From Bacteroidota bacterium (GTDB lineage Bacteria; Bacteroidota; Bacteroidia; Bacteroidales; WCHB1-69), in contig JAEZOU010000012.1 in the NCBI GenBank assembly GCA_023413895.1, positions 1 to 45,331 of the forward strand: a stretch of 45,331 nucleotides of DNA. The letters run 5' to 3'. Of the stretch, positions 17,533 to 27,069 are shown in pieces. Within the stretch, counting starts at the first letter, position 1, and each line of letters begins with the position of its first letter. The notes under the pieces are model-generated. The model did not search any database and was not told the DNA's origin. It saw only the letters and a list, made by a program, of their open reading frames with translations. A program made the translations under genes and the position numbers.

Positions 17533-18507
17533 ATGAATTTAGAATTTAAAAATGACGTGGAAGCCATTGAGGCTTTTGTAGAAAAATATGCTGAAGTAAA
17601 AAAAGAGATCGCCAAAGTTATTGTCGGACAAGATGAAGTGGTAAAAAACATTTTGATGGCGATGTTCAGCCGAAGTCACGCCCTTTTGATTGGTGTACCA
17701 GGATTAGCTAAAACATTGATGATTACAACGATAGCAAAAACTATTAATCTATCGTACAATCGTATTCAATTTACGCCTGACCTAATGCCTTCTGACATTA
17801 TGGGTACCGAAATTTTAGACGAAAGTCGTAAATTTAAATTTGTCAAAGGTCCTATCTTTTCCAACATTGTTTTGGCAGATGAGATCAACAGAACTCCACC
17901 CAAAACACAATCAGCATTGTTAGAAGCGATGCAAGAACGCTCAGTTAGTATGAATGGCGTTACCTATTCACTACCTGACCCATTTTTTGTACTAGCTACG
18001 CAAAATCCTATTGAACAAGAGGGAACTTATCCTCTACCAGAAGCGCAACAAGACCGTTTTATGTTCAATATCCATTTAGATTACCCAACATTCAACGAAG
18101 AAGTTGACGTAGTAAAATCCACAATTCATGGTGCTATGGTGGAACCAAAGCAAGTTTTATCATCTGAAGAGATTGTTTTCTATCAGAAATTGTTGCAGAA
18201 AGTACCCATTGCCGACAATGTTTACCAATTTGCTGTTCGTTTAGCCACAATGACTCGTCCCCATACAGCAGGTGCTCATGCTTGGGCAAACGACTACTTG
18301 GCTTGGGGCGCTGGACCTCGTGCTTCTCAATTCCTAATTATTGGTGCACGAACACATGCCATTCTTAGCGGTAAATATTCTCCTGACATTGAAGATGTTA
18401 AAGCTGTTGCACACAACATTCTTCGCCACAGAATTATCAAAAACTACAAAGCAGAAGCGGAGGGCATTACCATTGAAAATATTATTGACAAATTGATGAA
18501 TAGCTAA
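17533..18507 (+). CDS. MoxR-family AAA+ ATPase
   Basis: 324 aa from ATG 17533 (the preceding TTG is a poorer choice). Walker A is the MoxR-type GVPGLAKT, Walker B LADEINRTPPKTQSALLEAMQE, sensor 1 ATQNPIEQEGTYPLPEAQQDRF, and a C-terminal lid domain is present. MoxR proteins are chaperone-like ATPases that mature or assemble partner proteins, usually encoded beside DUF58/VWA (Bat) proteins. No such partner follows here. Instead a histidine kinase starts 4 bases after the stop, and the upstream neighbour is a periplasmic chaperone. Confidence 0.9.
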   Translation: MNLEFKNDVEAIEAFVEKYAEVKKEIAKVIVGQDEVVKNILMAMFSRSHALLIGVPGLAKTLMITTIAKTINLSYNRIQFTPDLMPSDIMGTEILDESRKFKFVKGPIFSNIVLADEINRTPPKTQSALLEAMQERSVSMNGVTYSLPDPFFVLATQNPIEQEGTYPLPEAQQDRFMFNIHLDYPTFNEEVDVVKSTIHGAMVEPKQVLSSEEIVFYQKLLQKVPIADNVYQFAVRLATMTRPHTAGAHAWANDYLAWGAGPRASQFLIIGARTHAILSGKYSPDIEDVKAVAHNILRHRIIKNYKAEAEGITIENIIDKLMNS

Positions 18508-18511
18508 TTAT

Positions 18512-20020
18512 ATGAAGATTTACAACACAAAAAGGCGCTGGAAGTGGTTGCTTTTTGCATCAGCCACGCTCATTTTTGTGTTTTTTTTCATCTATTCTAA
18601 CAAAATCATCAATAACATAGCAGCAGAGGAACGTAAAAAAATTGCTGTTTGGGCTGATGCTATTACTTACAAAGCTGAAATTGTTACACATACCGATGCT
18701 TTCTTCGACAATATTCGTATTGAAGAGGGAAAACGTGCCTCTATTTTGGCACAAGCCATGGAAAAAGTTAACGAAAGTTCATTTGATGAAGATATCAATT
18801 TCTATATCAACATCATCACCTCTAACTCCACAATACCCACAATTATAACTTCACCAGAAGGTGATATTAATTGTGCTGTGAATGTGGATTCCAAAATTCA
18901 TAATTACAAAAACATCAATGAATTAGGTGAAGAAAAGAAACTTTACGATAGTATTATTACCTACTACTATCAAAATGAATATAACATCATTTACTACAAG
19001 GAATCGCAAATCTATTCTGATTTAAAAATGATGATTGACAACTTAGTACAATCATTTTTCCAAGAGGTTGTCATCAACGAAGCATCAGTACCCGTAATCA
19101 TTACAGATAGCACAATGCGGCACGTAATTACTTGCGGAAATGTGGACAGTAATAAAATTAATAATCCTAAGCAATGCGCAACTCTAATTGAATCAATGCA
19201 AGCGGAAAATACTCCGATTATGATTGAATTGCCTCAACAAGGCAAATGTTTCGTTTTGTATGAAGAATCTGAAATTTTAAAACAACTTCGCTACTTCCCT
19301 TTCATTCAAATGTTTATTATTATAGCTTTTGCGATGATAGCTTACTTGATGTTTAGTGTTTCACGAAAGTCGGAGCAAAACCAAGTTTGGGTAGGAATGT
19401 CGAAAGAAACTGCGCACCAATTAGGCACCCCCATCTCCTCGTTATTGGCATGGAACGAACTTTTGAAAGAGATGGATGTGGACCCGACAATCACTCACGA
19501 AATGCAAAAAGACCTAAATCGATTAGAAACTATTGCGCAACGTTTCTCGAAAATTGGTTCTGTACCCGAAATGAAAGAGGAAGATATTGTTACCGTAATC
19601 AATGAATTTGTTCTCTATTTACAATCAAGAATCTCCTCAAAAGTAACTATTAATATCAACCACAATGGCATCGAAAATCTAAAAATTCCTATCAATAAAT
19701 ATCTTTTTGAATGGGTCATTGAAAATCTTTGCAAAAACTCTGTTGACGCCATGGATGGTAAAGGAGTAATTTTGATTGAACTTTTTGAAGAAAATGCTCA
19801 TCTACACATCGACATTACCGATACTGGAAAAGGAATCTCCTCCAAAAATATAAAAACCATTTTCAATCCTGGCTACACCTCTAAAAAAAGAGGTTGGGGA
19901 TTAGGCCTCACTTTAGCTAAAAGAATTATTAAGGAATATCATAAAGGAAAACTCTTTGTTAAATCTACAGCATTAGAGCATGGAACCACAATGAGAATCA
20001 CTTTACATAAAACACTCTGA
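18512..20020 (+). CDS. Orphan membrane sensor histidine kinase
   Basis: 502 aa. Two membrane helices (about 12-29 and 261-282) bracket a roughly 230-residue extracytoplasmic sensor region with no domain I recognise. The cytoplasmic part has the phospho-acceptor helix with His302 in the Bacteroidota-type ETAHQLGTPISS (instead of HELRTP). A catalytic ATPase domain follows with an N box (NLCKNSVDAMDGKG), DTGKGI and GWGLGLTLAKRI. No response regulator gene is adjacent. It starts 4 bases after moxR and is followed by a receptor gene with its own promoter. Confidence 0.88.
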   Translation: MKIYNTKRRWKWLLFASATLIFVFFFIYSNKIINNIAAEERKKIAVWADAITYKAEIVTHTDAFFDNIRIEEGKRASILAQAMEKVNESSFDEDINFYINIITSNSTIPTIITSPEGDINCAVNVDSKIHNYKNINELGEEKKLYDSIITYYYQNEYNIIYYKESQIYSDLKMMIDNLVQSFFQEVVINEASVPVIITDSTMRHVITCGNVDSNKINNPKQCATLIESMQAENTPIMIELPQQGKCFVLYEESEILKQLRYFPFIQMFIIIAFAMIAYLMFSVSRKSEQNQVWVGMSKETAHQLGTPISSLLAWNELLKEMDVDPTITHEMQKDLNRLETIAQRFSKIGSVPEMKEEDIVTVINEFVLYLQSRISSKVTININHNGIENLKIPINKYLFEWVIENLCKNSVDAMDGKGVILIELFEENAHLHIDITDTGKGISSKNIKTIFNPGYTSKKRGWGLGLTLAKRIIKEYHKGKLFVKSTALEHGTTMRITLHKTL

Positions 20021-20037
20021 TTATCTTGCTTTTTTTA

Positions 20038-20045
20038 TATTTTTG
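20038..20045 (+). promoter_or_regulatory. -7 box TATTTTTG of the TonB-dependent receptor gene
   Basis: Exact TAnnTTTG match 18 bases before ATG 20064. The predicted transcription start excludes the TTG at 20043 as a start codon. Confidence 0.6.
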
Positions 20046-20063
20046 CACCCTTTAATAATATAT

Positions 20064-22373
20064 ATGAAAAGATTACGCCTATTAATTATAACTATCGGAT
20101 TATTAGTATTTTGCAATTTTTCTTTTGCACAGAATAGCATTTTAAAAGGTGTTTTATTTGACGAAACTTCGGGAGAATCTGCCAAATATGCTACTATTCA
20201 TATTCAGGGAACCTCGTTAGGAGCCCTATCAGATGACAATGGCAGTTTTGTTATTGATAACATTCCAGCAGGAAAACAGGTCGTTAGCATTTCACTTTTT
20301 GGATTTAAAACGGTTCTTGATACTATCCAATTTACAGGAAAAACCATAACAAAGCGATATGGACTTACACCTGCTAAAAGTCAGTTAGACAAGGTTGAAA
20401 TATCAGTAGAAGGCCAACGTCGGGTTCAAGAAACTCGCACATCCGTAATCAGCATTGCTCCCAAAGATATGGCGAAAATGCCATCTATTGGCGGCCAACC
20501 TGACTTTGCACAATACTTACAAATTTTGCCAGGTATAGTATCTACCGGCGACCAAGGAGGACAGCTTTACGTTCGCGGCGGTACACCAATTCAAAATATG
20601 CTTTTAATGGATGGTATGTTAATCTATAATCCATTTCACTCCATTGGTCTTTTTTCTGTTTTTGATACAGAAATTATCAGTTCAGCAGATATTTATACGG
20701 GAGGATACAATGCAGAATTTGGCGGACGCATATCCTCCATTATGAACATAAAAACAAGAGATGGAAATAAGAAAAGAATTGCAGGCAAATTAGATCTTAA
20801 TCCATTTGGTGCCAAAGCATTGTTAGAAGGTCCAATTATAAAACTAAAAGATAATCGAAAAACTGCACTTAGCTTTATTCTTTCGGCAAAAGGGTCTTTC
20901 TTGGAACAAAGTTCTAAAATTTTCTATCCATACGTAGGCGAACAAGGTTTACCATACAACTACCTAGATTTTTACGGAAAACTTTCTTTAACTACCCAAA
21001 TGGGAACAAAATTGAATCTATTTGGCTTTAATTTTGATGATGAAGTTGATTTTCCATCTATTACCCGCTATCATTGGAACAATTGGGGCTTGGGTACTAA
21101 CTTTATCATTATTCCAGGAGAAGTTCCTTGTTCTATTGAAGGAGCAATTTCATACTCCAAATATCAATCCCAAATGGGTGATTATAATTTTGTTTATAAC
21201 CTTGACCCAACGGATAGTTCACTTGCTAAAAAGAGTTCATTAAATGGATTTTTAGTAACTTTAAATTTCAATTATTACATCAAAAAGAGTATTTTAAAAG
21301 TGGGTTTTGACGTTACAGGATATCTTGCTAACTACTCATACGCCGCAAAATCTGGAACTATTATCAATCAAAACGACTACACCACAGATATAGCTTTATT
21401 TGCCAAATACAAATATAATTTCCGTGATAAATTGATTATTGAACCCGGATTCAGACTTCAATATTACGCATCGCTCAGTTGCTCTTCTCCAGAACCTCGA
21501 ATCTCTTTTAAATACAACATTAACAAAGATTTCCGCGTAAAATTAGCGGCAGGTTTGTACTCACAAAACTTCATTACAGTTACTTCTGACCGAGATGTTG
21601 TGAGCCTTTTCACTGGATTTTTATCTAGTCCAGATGGGTTATCACGAACTTTCGATGGTAAAGATATGAGAAATACATTACAAAAAGCACAACATATCAT
21701 TTTAGGTTTTGAATGTGACATTATCAAATATACCACCATCAACATTGAAGGTTATTACAAAAACTTCTCACAATTAACATCGCTAAATCGATATAAAATA
21801 TTTGAAGAAGCTTCTGATTACATTTGGGAAAAAGGGAATGCATTTGGTGGCGATTTAACCCTCAAATTTGATTATAAAAATTTCTATTTCTGGGGTGTTT
21901 ACTCCCTAGGATGGGTAAATCGTTTTGATGGAAAAGTTCACTATAAACCACACTTCGATCGTCGCCACAACCTAAATATAATGATATCGTATGCTTGGGG
22001 TAAAAAGGAGCGCAAAACTTGGCAAGCAGACCTACGCTGGAACTATGGTAGTGGTTTCCCTTACACCCAAACGCAAGTGGCTTATCCTCACCTAACAGGA
22101 GGTAATAGTATAGGCGGTGATATTATTGGAGAAAATGAAGAGATTTATTTCTTGTTAGATGAACTTAATAAAGGACAACTTCCTGATTATCATAGACTTG
22201 ATTTAAGTATCAAGAAGAAATTCTACATTGGAGAAAGAAATTTGATAGAATTAAGCGGGTCAATTACCAATGTTTATAATTACAAAAACATCTTCTACGT
22301 TGACCGTGTAACCAATGGAAAAATCTATCAATTACCTTTACTTTATTCTGTAGGATTTAGTTGGAGTTTCTAA
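20064..22373 (+). CDS. TonB-dependent outer-membrane receptor with carboxypeptidase-regulatory-like domain
   Basis: 769 aa from ATG 20064. A signal peptide (ending SFAQ) is followed by a CarboxypepD_reg-like beta-sandwich (about 25-105: LKGVLFDETSGESAKYATIHIQGT...GSFVIDNIPAGK). A plug domain comes next (QPDFAQYLQILPGIVSTGDQGGQLYVRGGTPIQNMLLMDG is its core), then a beta-barrel ending in Phe (VGFSWSF). It imports a substrate across the outer membrane using TonB energy. There is no SusD partner next to it, so it is not a standard glycan-uptake pair; the substrate is unknown. The stop codon overlaps that of convergent truB. Confidence 0.9.
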   Translation: MKRLRLLIITIGLLVFCNFSFAQNSILKGVLFDETSGESAKYATIHIQGTSLGALSDDNGSFVIDNIPAGKQVVSISLFGFKTVLDTIQFTGKTITKRYGLTPAKSQLDKVEISVEGQRRVQETRTSVISIAPKDMAKMPSIGGQPDFAQYLQILPGIVSTGDQGGQLYVRGGTPIQNMLLMDGMLIYNPFHSIGLFSVFDTEIISSADIYTGGYNAEFGGRISSIMNIKTRDGNKKRIAGKLDLNPFGAKALLEGPIIKLKDNRKTALSFILSAKGSFLEQSSKIFYPYVGEQGLPYNYLDFYGKLSLTTQMGTKLNLFGFNFDDEVDFPSITRYHWNNWGLGTNFIIIPGEVPCSIEGAISYSKYQSQMGDYNFVYNLDPTDSSLAKKSSLNGFLVTLNFNYYIKKSILKVGFDVTGYLANYSYAAKSGTIINQNDYTTDIALFAKYKYNFRDKLIIEPGFRLQYYASLSCSSPEPRISFKYNINKDFRVKLAAGLYSQNFITVTSDRDVVSLFTGFLSSPDGLSRTFDGKDMRNTLQKAQHIILGFECDIIKYTTINIEGYYKNFSQLTSLNRYKIFEEASDYIWEKGNAFGGDLTLKFDYKNFYFWGVYSLGWVNRFDGKVHYKPHFDRRHNLNIMISYAWGKKERKTWQADLRWNYGSGFPYTQTQVAYPHLTGGNSIGGDIIGENEEIYFLLDELNKGQLPDYHRLDLSIKKKFYIGERNLIELSGSITNVYNYKNIFYVDRVTNGKIYQLPLLYSVGFSWSF

Positions 22374-23092
22374 TCGTTTGACTGATTTTCTTCCACCATT
22401 TTAATAGCATTATCCACATGAAAGTCGCCAATACGAGTGCGTCGTAATGCGGTAAGGTGTGCTCCGCTTCCTAAGGCATAACCATAATCTCGAGCAATAG
22501 AACGAATGTAAGTTCCTTTAGAACAAACAATTCTGAAATCTATATAGGGTAATTCAAAACGAGTTATTTCAAATATACTTATATTGATATTTTTCGGTTT
22601 AATTTCCACCTCTTCATTTTCGCGTGCATAATCAAAAGCACGTCGTCCGTTAATCCAAACTGCAGAATATTGCGGCGGAACTTGCTCAATATCACTCAAA
22701 AACAGCTTAGTTTTTTCAAGCGCCATCTCGTGAGTGATATGTTCAAACGGAAAAGTTTCATCTATAGGTTTTTCTAAATCGAAGCTTGGTGTTGTTGCAC
22801 CTACACAAAAAGTGCCTGTATATTCCTTTTCTTGCGCTTGAAAACTCTCAATTTTTTTTGTAAATTTTCCAATACAGACAATCATCAAACCGCTGGCCAT
22901 CGGATCTAAAGTTCCTGCATGCCCTACCTTAATCTTCTGCTTATAATTTTTTCTAATATAGGTTTTTATTTTAGCAACCAAATCGAAAGAGGTACAACGT
23001 TCAGGTTTATCCAATAAGATTACATCGCCTTCCGTATTTAAGTCCATTTGAGGCAGATTAATCCGACCTTGATGAATAATTTTTGTTAACAT
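22370..23092 (-). CDS. truB: tRNA pseudouridine-55 synthase TruB
   Basis: 240 aa. It isomerises U55 in the T loop of tRNAs. The core starts LLDKPERCTSFDLVAKIK, the catalytic Asp lies in GHAGTLDPMASGL, and YSAVWINGRRAFDYAR and CSKGTYIRSIARDYG are further family motifs. The annotated ATG overlaps uppP by 7 bases; the in-frame Met at residue 16 is an alternative start. uppP-truB is a conserved pair in Bacteroidota. The end overlaps the TonB receptor stop by 4 bases. Confidence 0.93.
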   Translation of the reverse strand: MLTKIIHQGRINLPQMDLNTEGDVILLDKPERCTSFDLVAKIKTYIRKNYKQKIKVGHAGTLDPMASGLMIVCIGKFTKKIESFQAQEKEYTGTFCVGATTPSFDLEKPIDETFPFEHITHEMALEKTKLFLSDIEQVPPQYSAVWINGRRAFDYARENEEVEIKPKNINISIFEITRFELPYIDFRIVCSKGTYIRSIARDYGYALGSGAHLTALRRTRIGDFHVDNAIKMVEENQSND

Positions 23093-23880
23093 AAACTACA
23101 AATTAAAGCGATAATACCTACAATAGCACAATAACCAGCAAACCAAAGCAAAGTTGCACGTTTTACAATTTCAATCATGCCTTTACAAGCCAAGCAACCT
23201 GAAATATATGCAGCGAAGAAGCCACACACAAGCGATGAGAAAGGAATTCCAGAACTAGACATTGAGAAATCGCCACCTACTGCTGCCAATAACGTCTCTC
23301 CTAAAATTGGAATCAATACCATTAAGAAAGAAAATTTAGCAACATCCTCTTTTTTTACACCCAAAAGCAAACCTGTAGCAATAGTTGTTCCCGAGCGAGA
23401 AAGCCCTGGCAATACAGCAATTGCTTGCGACAAACCAATAATTAATGCTGACATCCAACCCACAGGTTTTTGCTGTTTGAACTTCACAAAATAGGTTAAT
23501 GAAAGCAAAGTTGCCGTTACTAGCAGCATTGCACCTACCAGCACAACACCTTCACCAAACAAGCTTTTAACAGTATCTTTAAAGAAAACACCAACAATGA
23601 AGATAGGTATCATTGAGATACAGATTTTCGCGATATATTGTGTTTCGACATTCCATTCAAATTTGAATAACTGCTTGAATAATTGCCAGATATCTTTCCA
23701 CAAGATAGTAATTGTACTCAAAACGGTAGCGCAATGTACCAACGTTTCAAATGCTACATTCTCTTCAATTTCAATGCCTAAAATCTCTTTTCCCAAAATT
23801 AGGTGCCCACTACTACTAACGGGCAAAAACTCTGTTAATCCCTGTATAAGACCTAACAATATAGCTTGGAACCATTCCAT
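23086..23880 (-). CDS. uppP: Undecaprenyl-diphosphatase UppP (BacA)
   Basis: 264 aa, polytopic membrane protein of about eight helices. It dephosphorylates undecaprenyl pyrophosphate so that the lipid carrier of peptidoglycan and other glycans can be reused; it also confers bacitracin resistance. The two active-site segments are GLTEFLPVSSSGHLILG (15-31) and the later LPGLSRSGTTIATGLLLG. It lies 6 bases downstream of an outer-membrane barrel gene and overlaps truB by 7 bases. Confidence 0.94.
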   Translation of the reverse strand: MEWFQAILLGLIQGLTEFLPVSSSGHLILGKEILGIEIEENVAFETLVHCATVLSTITILWKDIWQLFKQLFKFEWNVETQYIAKICISMIPIFIVGVFFKDTVKSLFGEGVVLVGAMLLVTATLLSLTYFVKFKQQKPVGWMSALIIGLSQAIAVLPGLSRSGTTIATGLLLGVKKEDVAKFSFLMVLIPILGETLLAAVGGDFSMSSSGIPFSSLVCGFFAAYISGCLACKGMIEIVKRATLLWFAGYCAIVGIIALICSLC

Positions 23881-23886
23881 AATTTC

Positions 23887-24786
23887 TTACTTTCTTAAAA
23901 AGGCGCGGTCGCTCATTGTTAGGCGTACCGTAACCCCATAATTAAAACAAAATTGTTTATATCCTTCCAACCCAAAACGGCTCATTGAGCAATAGAATAA
24001 CGGGTCGATAGATATATCCTCGTTGAACAAAATTTTAATACCAAAAACACCAGAAAAGCCGAAACCTGGGCCACCCCAAATCACATTAGTAGCACCTTGT
24101 TGCATTCCTGGAACATAACTACTTCCTTGATATAAATTTAGCAGATTATACTCTTTTTCATTGGGGGTATTATATTCAAAAATAGCTTTAAACTCTTTGA
24201 CTTTCACATAATTAAACTGAACTCCTAATTCAAAAAAAGGCTTAATTGCTTTATGTGGGTGCATCGTATAAGAAACACCCAAATCTATCAAGAAGCGATC
24301 CTCTTTTCCTATAATATTTTCAATAGCATAATCATTTCTCTGATTTCCTTCCAAAGTGGAAAAATGCAGCAGAAAAAGGTCGGAAGCAGTAAGGCGAGAA
24401 ACCATATTATTGAGTACCAAACCCCAATTTTTGTTGAACCTATATCGAAATCCAATTGCAATATTAAATGACATTTTATAACGCATATTGGAAGGATAAT
24501 CCTCAATCCAAATGGAATCGCCCATTGCTTGGGGATAAGAATCGTGAATAATCCGATTAATTTCGTCGTACCAATATCTATTTTTGAGAATGTAATCCAG
24601 ATTATTTTCGTTGTAAGGTGCGCCATTATAGTATTCAGCTGTTACTTTACTTCCCCAATAGGCACCACCACCAATAAAAAATTCAAATCCCATATCCTGA
24701 TAATAATTTCCCTCTGAAAAATCATTTTGAGAATACCCAAGAAATGAACTTATCAGGAGAAAAAAGGTTAGGATATGGGATTTCAT
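23887..24786 (-). CDS. Outer-membrane beta-barrel protein of unknown function
   Basis: 299 aa. The signal peptide ends around LGYSQ. The rest alternates hydrophobic and polar residues with many aromatics, as in a small outer-membrane barrel: FEFFIGGGAYWGSKVTAEYY, MSFNIAIGFRYRFNKNWGLVLNN, IKPFFELGVQFNYVKV, FGFSGVFGIKILF. It resembles the general PorT/OmpA-barrel-like group but I cannot name a family. Position between lpdA (18 bases upstream) and uppP (6 bases downstream) makes it part of the operon. Confidence 0.7.
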   Translation of the reverse strand: MKSHILTFFLLISSFLGYSQNDFSEGNYYQDMGFEFFIGGGAYWGSKVTAEYYNGAPYNENNLDYILKNRYWYDEINRIIHDSYPQAMGDSIWIEDYPSNMRYKMSFNIAIGFRYRFNKNWGLVLNNMVSRLTASDLFLLHFSTLEGNQRNDYAIENIIGKEDRFLIDLGVSYTMHPHKAIKPFFELGVQFNYVKVKEFKAIFEYNTPNEKEYNLLNLYQGSSYVPGMQQGATNVIWGGPGFGFSGVFGIKILFNEDISIDPLFYCSMSRFGLEGYKQFCFNYGVTVRLTMSDRAFLRK

Positions 24787-24804
24787 ATTTAGACGAAGTT
24801 AATA

Positions 24805-26208
24805 TTAGATGTGAATAGCTTCGTTACAAGCAGCAGCTGCTGCTTCCATAATTGCTTCAGACAATGTTGGGTGAGGGTGAACTGCATTCAAAATATCTTT
24901 AACAGTAACCTTTTGACTCATTGCAACAACAGCGCCAGAGATCATCTCCGTAACATTATCACCAATTAAGTGACAGCCCAACCATTCGCCAGTTTCCTTA
25001 TCGAAAATAACCTTTACCATACCATCTCTACTTCCGGCAGCAGTTGCTTTTCCAGAAGCTGTAAATGGGAACTTTCCAATCAAAACTTCGCGACCAGCTT
25101 GTGCGCAAGCTTGTTCTGTCATGCCCACAGAAGCTACTTCTGGAGTTGTGTAGGTACAACCTGGAATATGCTTATAATCGGTAGGTTGTGGATTAAGGCC
25201 TGCAATTTTTTCAACGCAAACAAGTGCTTCGTGGGAAGCTACGTGTGCCAATGCTGGTCCATGTACAATATCACCAATAGCGTAAACACCAGGGCAATTG
25301 GTTTGATAATAATCATCAACCAACACCTTACCTCTTTCTGTAGCTACACCATATTCTTCCAAACCGATACCTTCGATATTGGTAGCTACACCAACAGCTG
25401 AGAGAACCACATCGCATTCCACTTCTGTAACTTTCTCTTTTGCATCTTTAATAGTAACCTTGCAACCTTCGCCTGTTGTATCCACCTTTTCTACAGAAGA
25501 AGAGGTCATCACCTTGATACCGAATTTTTTAAAGGAGCGTTCTAACTGTTTAGAGATCTCTTCATCTTCCACAGGCACAATACGAGGCATAAACTCTACA
25601 AGTGTAACGGCTGTTCCCATACTTGCGTAGAAATAAGCAAACTCACTTCCGATTGCACCAGAACCCATTACCACCATTGATTTTGGCAATTCTGGAAGTG
25701 TAAGTGCTTCGCGATAGCCAATAATTTTCTTTCCATCTTGTGGAATATGAGGTAATTGACGTGAACGCGCACCTGTTGCTAAAATAATATGGTCTGCCTC
25801 GTAACAAGTTTCTTTTCCCTCTGCATCGGTTACTAAAACCTTATGTTCCTTCTCTATTTTTCCAAAACCATTGATAACGGTAACTTTATTTTTCTTCAAA
25901 AGAAATTGAACACCTTTGCTCATGGTTTCAGCTACACCACGACTTCTTTTCACTACAGCTTCAAAATCGGCAGTAACAGCACCTTCCAATTTAATTCCGT
26001 AGTTTTCAAGATGTTTAGTATAATTATAAACTTGTGCAGATTTCAACAAAGCCTTGGTAGGAATACAGCCCCAATTTAAACAGATGCCACCTAATTCCGC
26101 TCTTTCTACAACGGCTACATTCATATTCAACTGAGAAGCACGGATAGCAGCAACATAACCACCAGGACCGCTTCCTATAACGATAAGATCAAATTTTTGA
26201 TTTTCCAT
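24805..26208 (-). CDS. lpdA: Dihydrolipoyl dehydrogenase (E3)
   Basis: 467 aa. A flavoprotein that re-oxidises the dihydrolipoamide arm of 2-oxoacid dehydrogenase or glycine cleavage complexes with NAD+. FAD site IGSGPGGYVAAIRA (11-24), redox disulfide in GGICLNWGCIPTK (Cys43, Cys48), NAD site MGSGAIGSEFAYFYASMG, second FAD site AIGDIVHG, and catalytic HPHPTLSEA near the C-terminus. No E1 or E2 gene is adjacent, so it presumably serves complexes encoded elsewhere. It starts 3 bases after the stop of a secreted coiled-coil protein gene. Confidence 0.96.
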   Translation of the reverse strand: MENQKFDLIVIGSGPGGYVAAIRASQLNMNVAVVERAELGGICLNWGCIPTKALLKSAQVYNYTKHLENYGIKLEGAVTADFEAVVKRSRGVAETMSKGVQFLLKKNKVTVINGFGKIEKEHKVLVTDAEGKETCYEADHIILATGARSRQLPHIPQDGKKIIGYREALTLPELPKSMVVMGSGAIGSEFAYFYASMGTAVTLVEFMPRIVPVEDEEISKQLERSFKKFGIKVMTSSSVEKVDTTGEGCKVTIKDAKEKVTEVECDVVLSAVGVATNIEGIGLEEYGVATERGKVLVDDYYQTNCPGVYAIGDIVHGPALAHVASHEALVCVEKIAGLNPQPTDYKHIPGCTYTTPEVASVGMTEQACAQAGREVLIGKFPFTASGKATAAGSRDGMVKVIFDKETGEWLGCHLIGDNVTEMISGAVVAMSQKVTVKDILNAVHPHPTLSEAIMEAAAAACNEAIHI

Positions 26209-26211
26209 TTA

Positions 26212-26829
26212 TTATTGTTTTTTATTGTTTAACTCTTCTTCCATTTTCTTAATTTCCTCATCTAACTCTTTCTTTTTAAGTTCAAGAGCATTCATCTCTT
26301 TTTGCAATTTGCTCATCTTTTCAGAATAAGATTTACTTTCTTCTCTTGCTTTAAGAAGTTTATTATTCAACGCAATAATTTGTTGATTTGTATGATAATT
26401 GATTGAATGATCTTTCAATCCTGTCAAGAATATCAAAATTCTCTCCGATACAACAGGGTCTGTAGTAGAACTAATTGCATTTAAATTACCTTTACAAACG
26501 AAAAATTCGATAGTAACATTTTTCATATCTCGTTTACCACGTTCTTCCACTTTGTAGTATATGTCGTAACTTTCTGAACCAAATTCTGAAAATTTTTGGT
26601 TTAAATACACATTGTATCCCTTCTGACTGCTTGCTTTTTTCCCTACAGCTTTCTGCATTTTTTCGTCAATTGCTGCCACAACTGTCTCTACGGGTAATTC
26701 CGAAAAGGAGATTGTATATCCACTAATCTCTGTTTTATCAAATTTCAAAACTGTCTCTTGTGCTTTTTGTGCAAAAATCATTGTCGTAGCAAAAAAAGCG
26801 ATTGCTAAAGATAACACTACTCTTTTCAT
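26212..26829 (-). CDS. Secreted protein with C-terminal coiled coil, unknown function
   Basis: 205 aa. Signal peptide MKRVVLSLAIAFFATTMIFAQ, then a mixed alpha/beta domain (about 22-150) with a single Cys (EFFVCKGNLNAISS), then a Lys/Glu-rich coiled coil (about 150-205). I do not recognise the family. The predicted location is the periplasm or outer membrane. It is the first gene of the five-gene minus-strand run with lpdA, the barrel protein, uppP and truB, led by a TAATTTTG promoter box. Confidence 0.65.
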   Translation of the reverse strand: MKRVVLSLAIAFFATTMIFAQKAQETVLKFDKTEISGYTISFSELPVETVVAAIDEKMQKAVGKKASSQKGYNVYLNQKFSEFGSESYDIYYKVEERGKRDMKNVTIEFFVCKGNLNAISSTTDPVVSERILIFLTGLKDHSINYHTNQQIIALNNKLLKAREESKSYSEKMSKLQKEMNALELKKKELDEEIKKMEEELNNKKQ

Positions 26830-26900
26830 AATGTAAAATTTTGTTTATTAATAATTTACGGACTGACTTCTTATTTTTTCTTACCCAAAGTTTCAAACTG

Positions 26901-26908
26901 CAAAATTA
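26901..26908 (-). promoter_or_regulatory. -7 box TAATTTTG of the coiled coil/lpdA/uppP/truB operon
   Basis: Minus strand 26908 to 26901 reads TAATTTTG, an exact TAnnTTTG match 71 bases before the ATG at 26829. Confidence 0.55.
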
Positions 26909-27034
26909 CAAAAAAATCGTTGTTTTAATACTTCTTTTCCAAAAAGAAAATCCTACAAAAAAAACAGATTTATTTTTATTTAGTTCAACCTATTTTTCGG
27001 TCATTTTTTAGATGTTTTATATCAATTTTTAATG

Positions 27035-27042
27035 TACCTTTG
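27035..27042 (+). promoter_or_regulatory. -7 box TACCTTTG of the lysS promoter
   Basis: Exact TAnnTTTG match 27 bases before ATG 27070. It overlaps the alternative TTG start at 27040, which can therefore be excluded. Confidence 0.65.
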
Positions 27043-27069
27043 CCCCCGAAAAAAAATAAATGTAAAACA

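Noticed and set aside
20064..22373. Polysaccharide utilisation locus
   Set aside because: The TonB-dependent receptor has no SusD-like gene, glycoside hydrolase or hybrid sensor next to it, so a SusC/SusD system cannot be claimed.
24970..25401. 143-aa + strand open frame opposite lpdA
   Set aside because: It lies wholly within a clearly functional dehydrogenase gene, shows no domain, and has a composition expected of a shadow frame.
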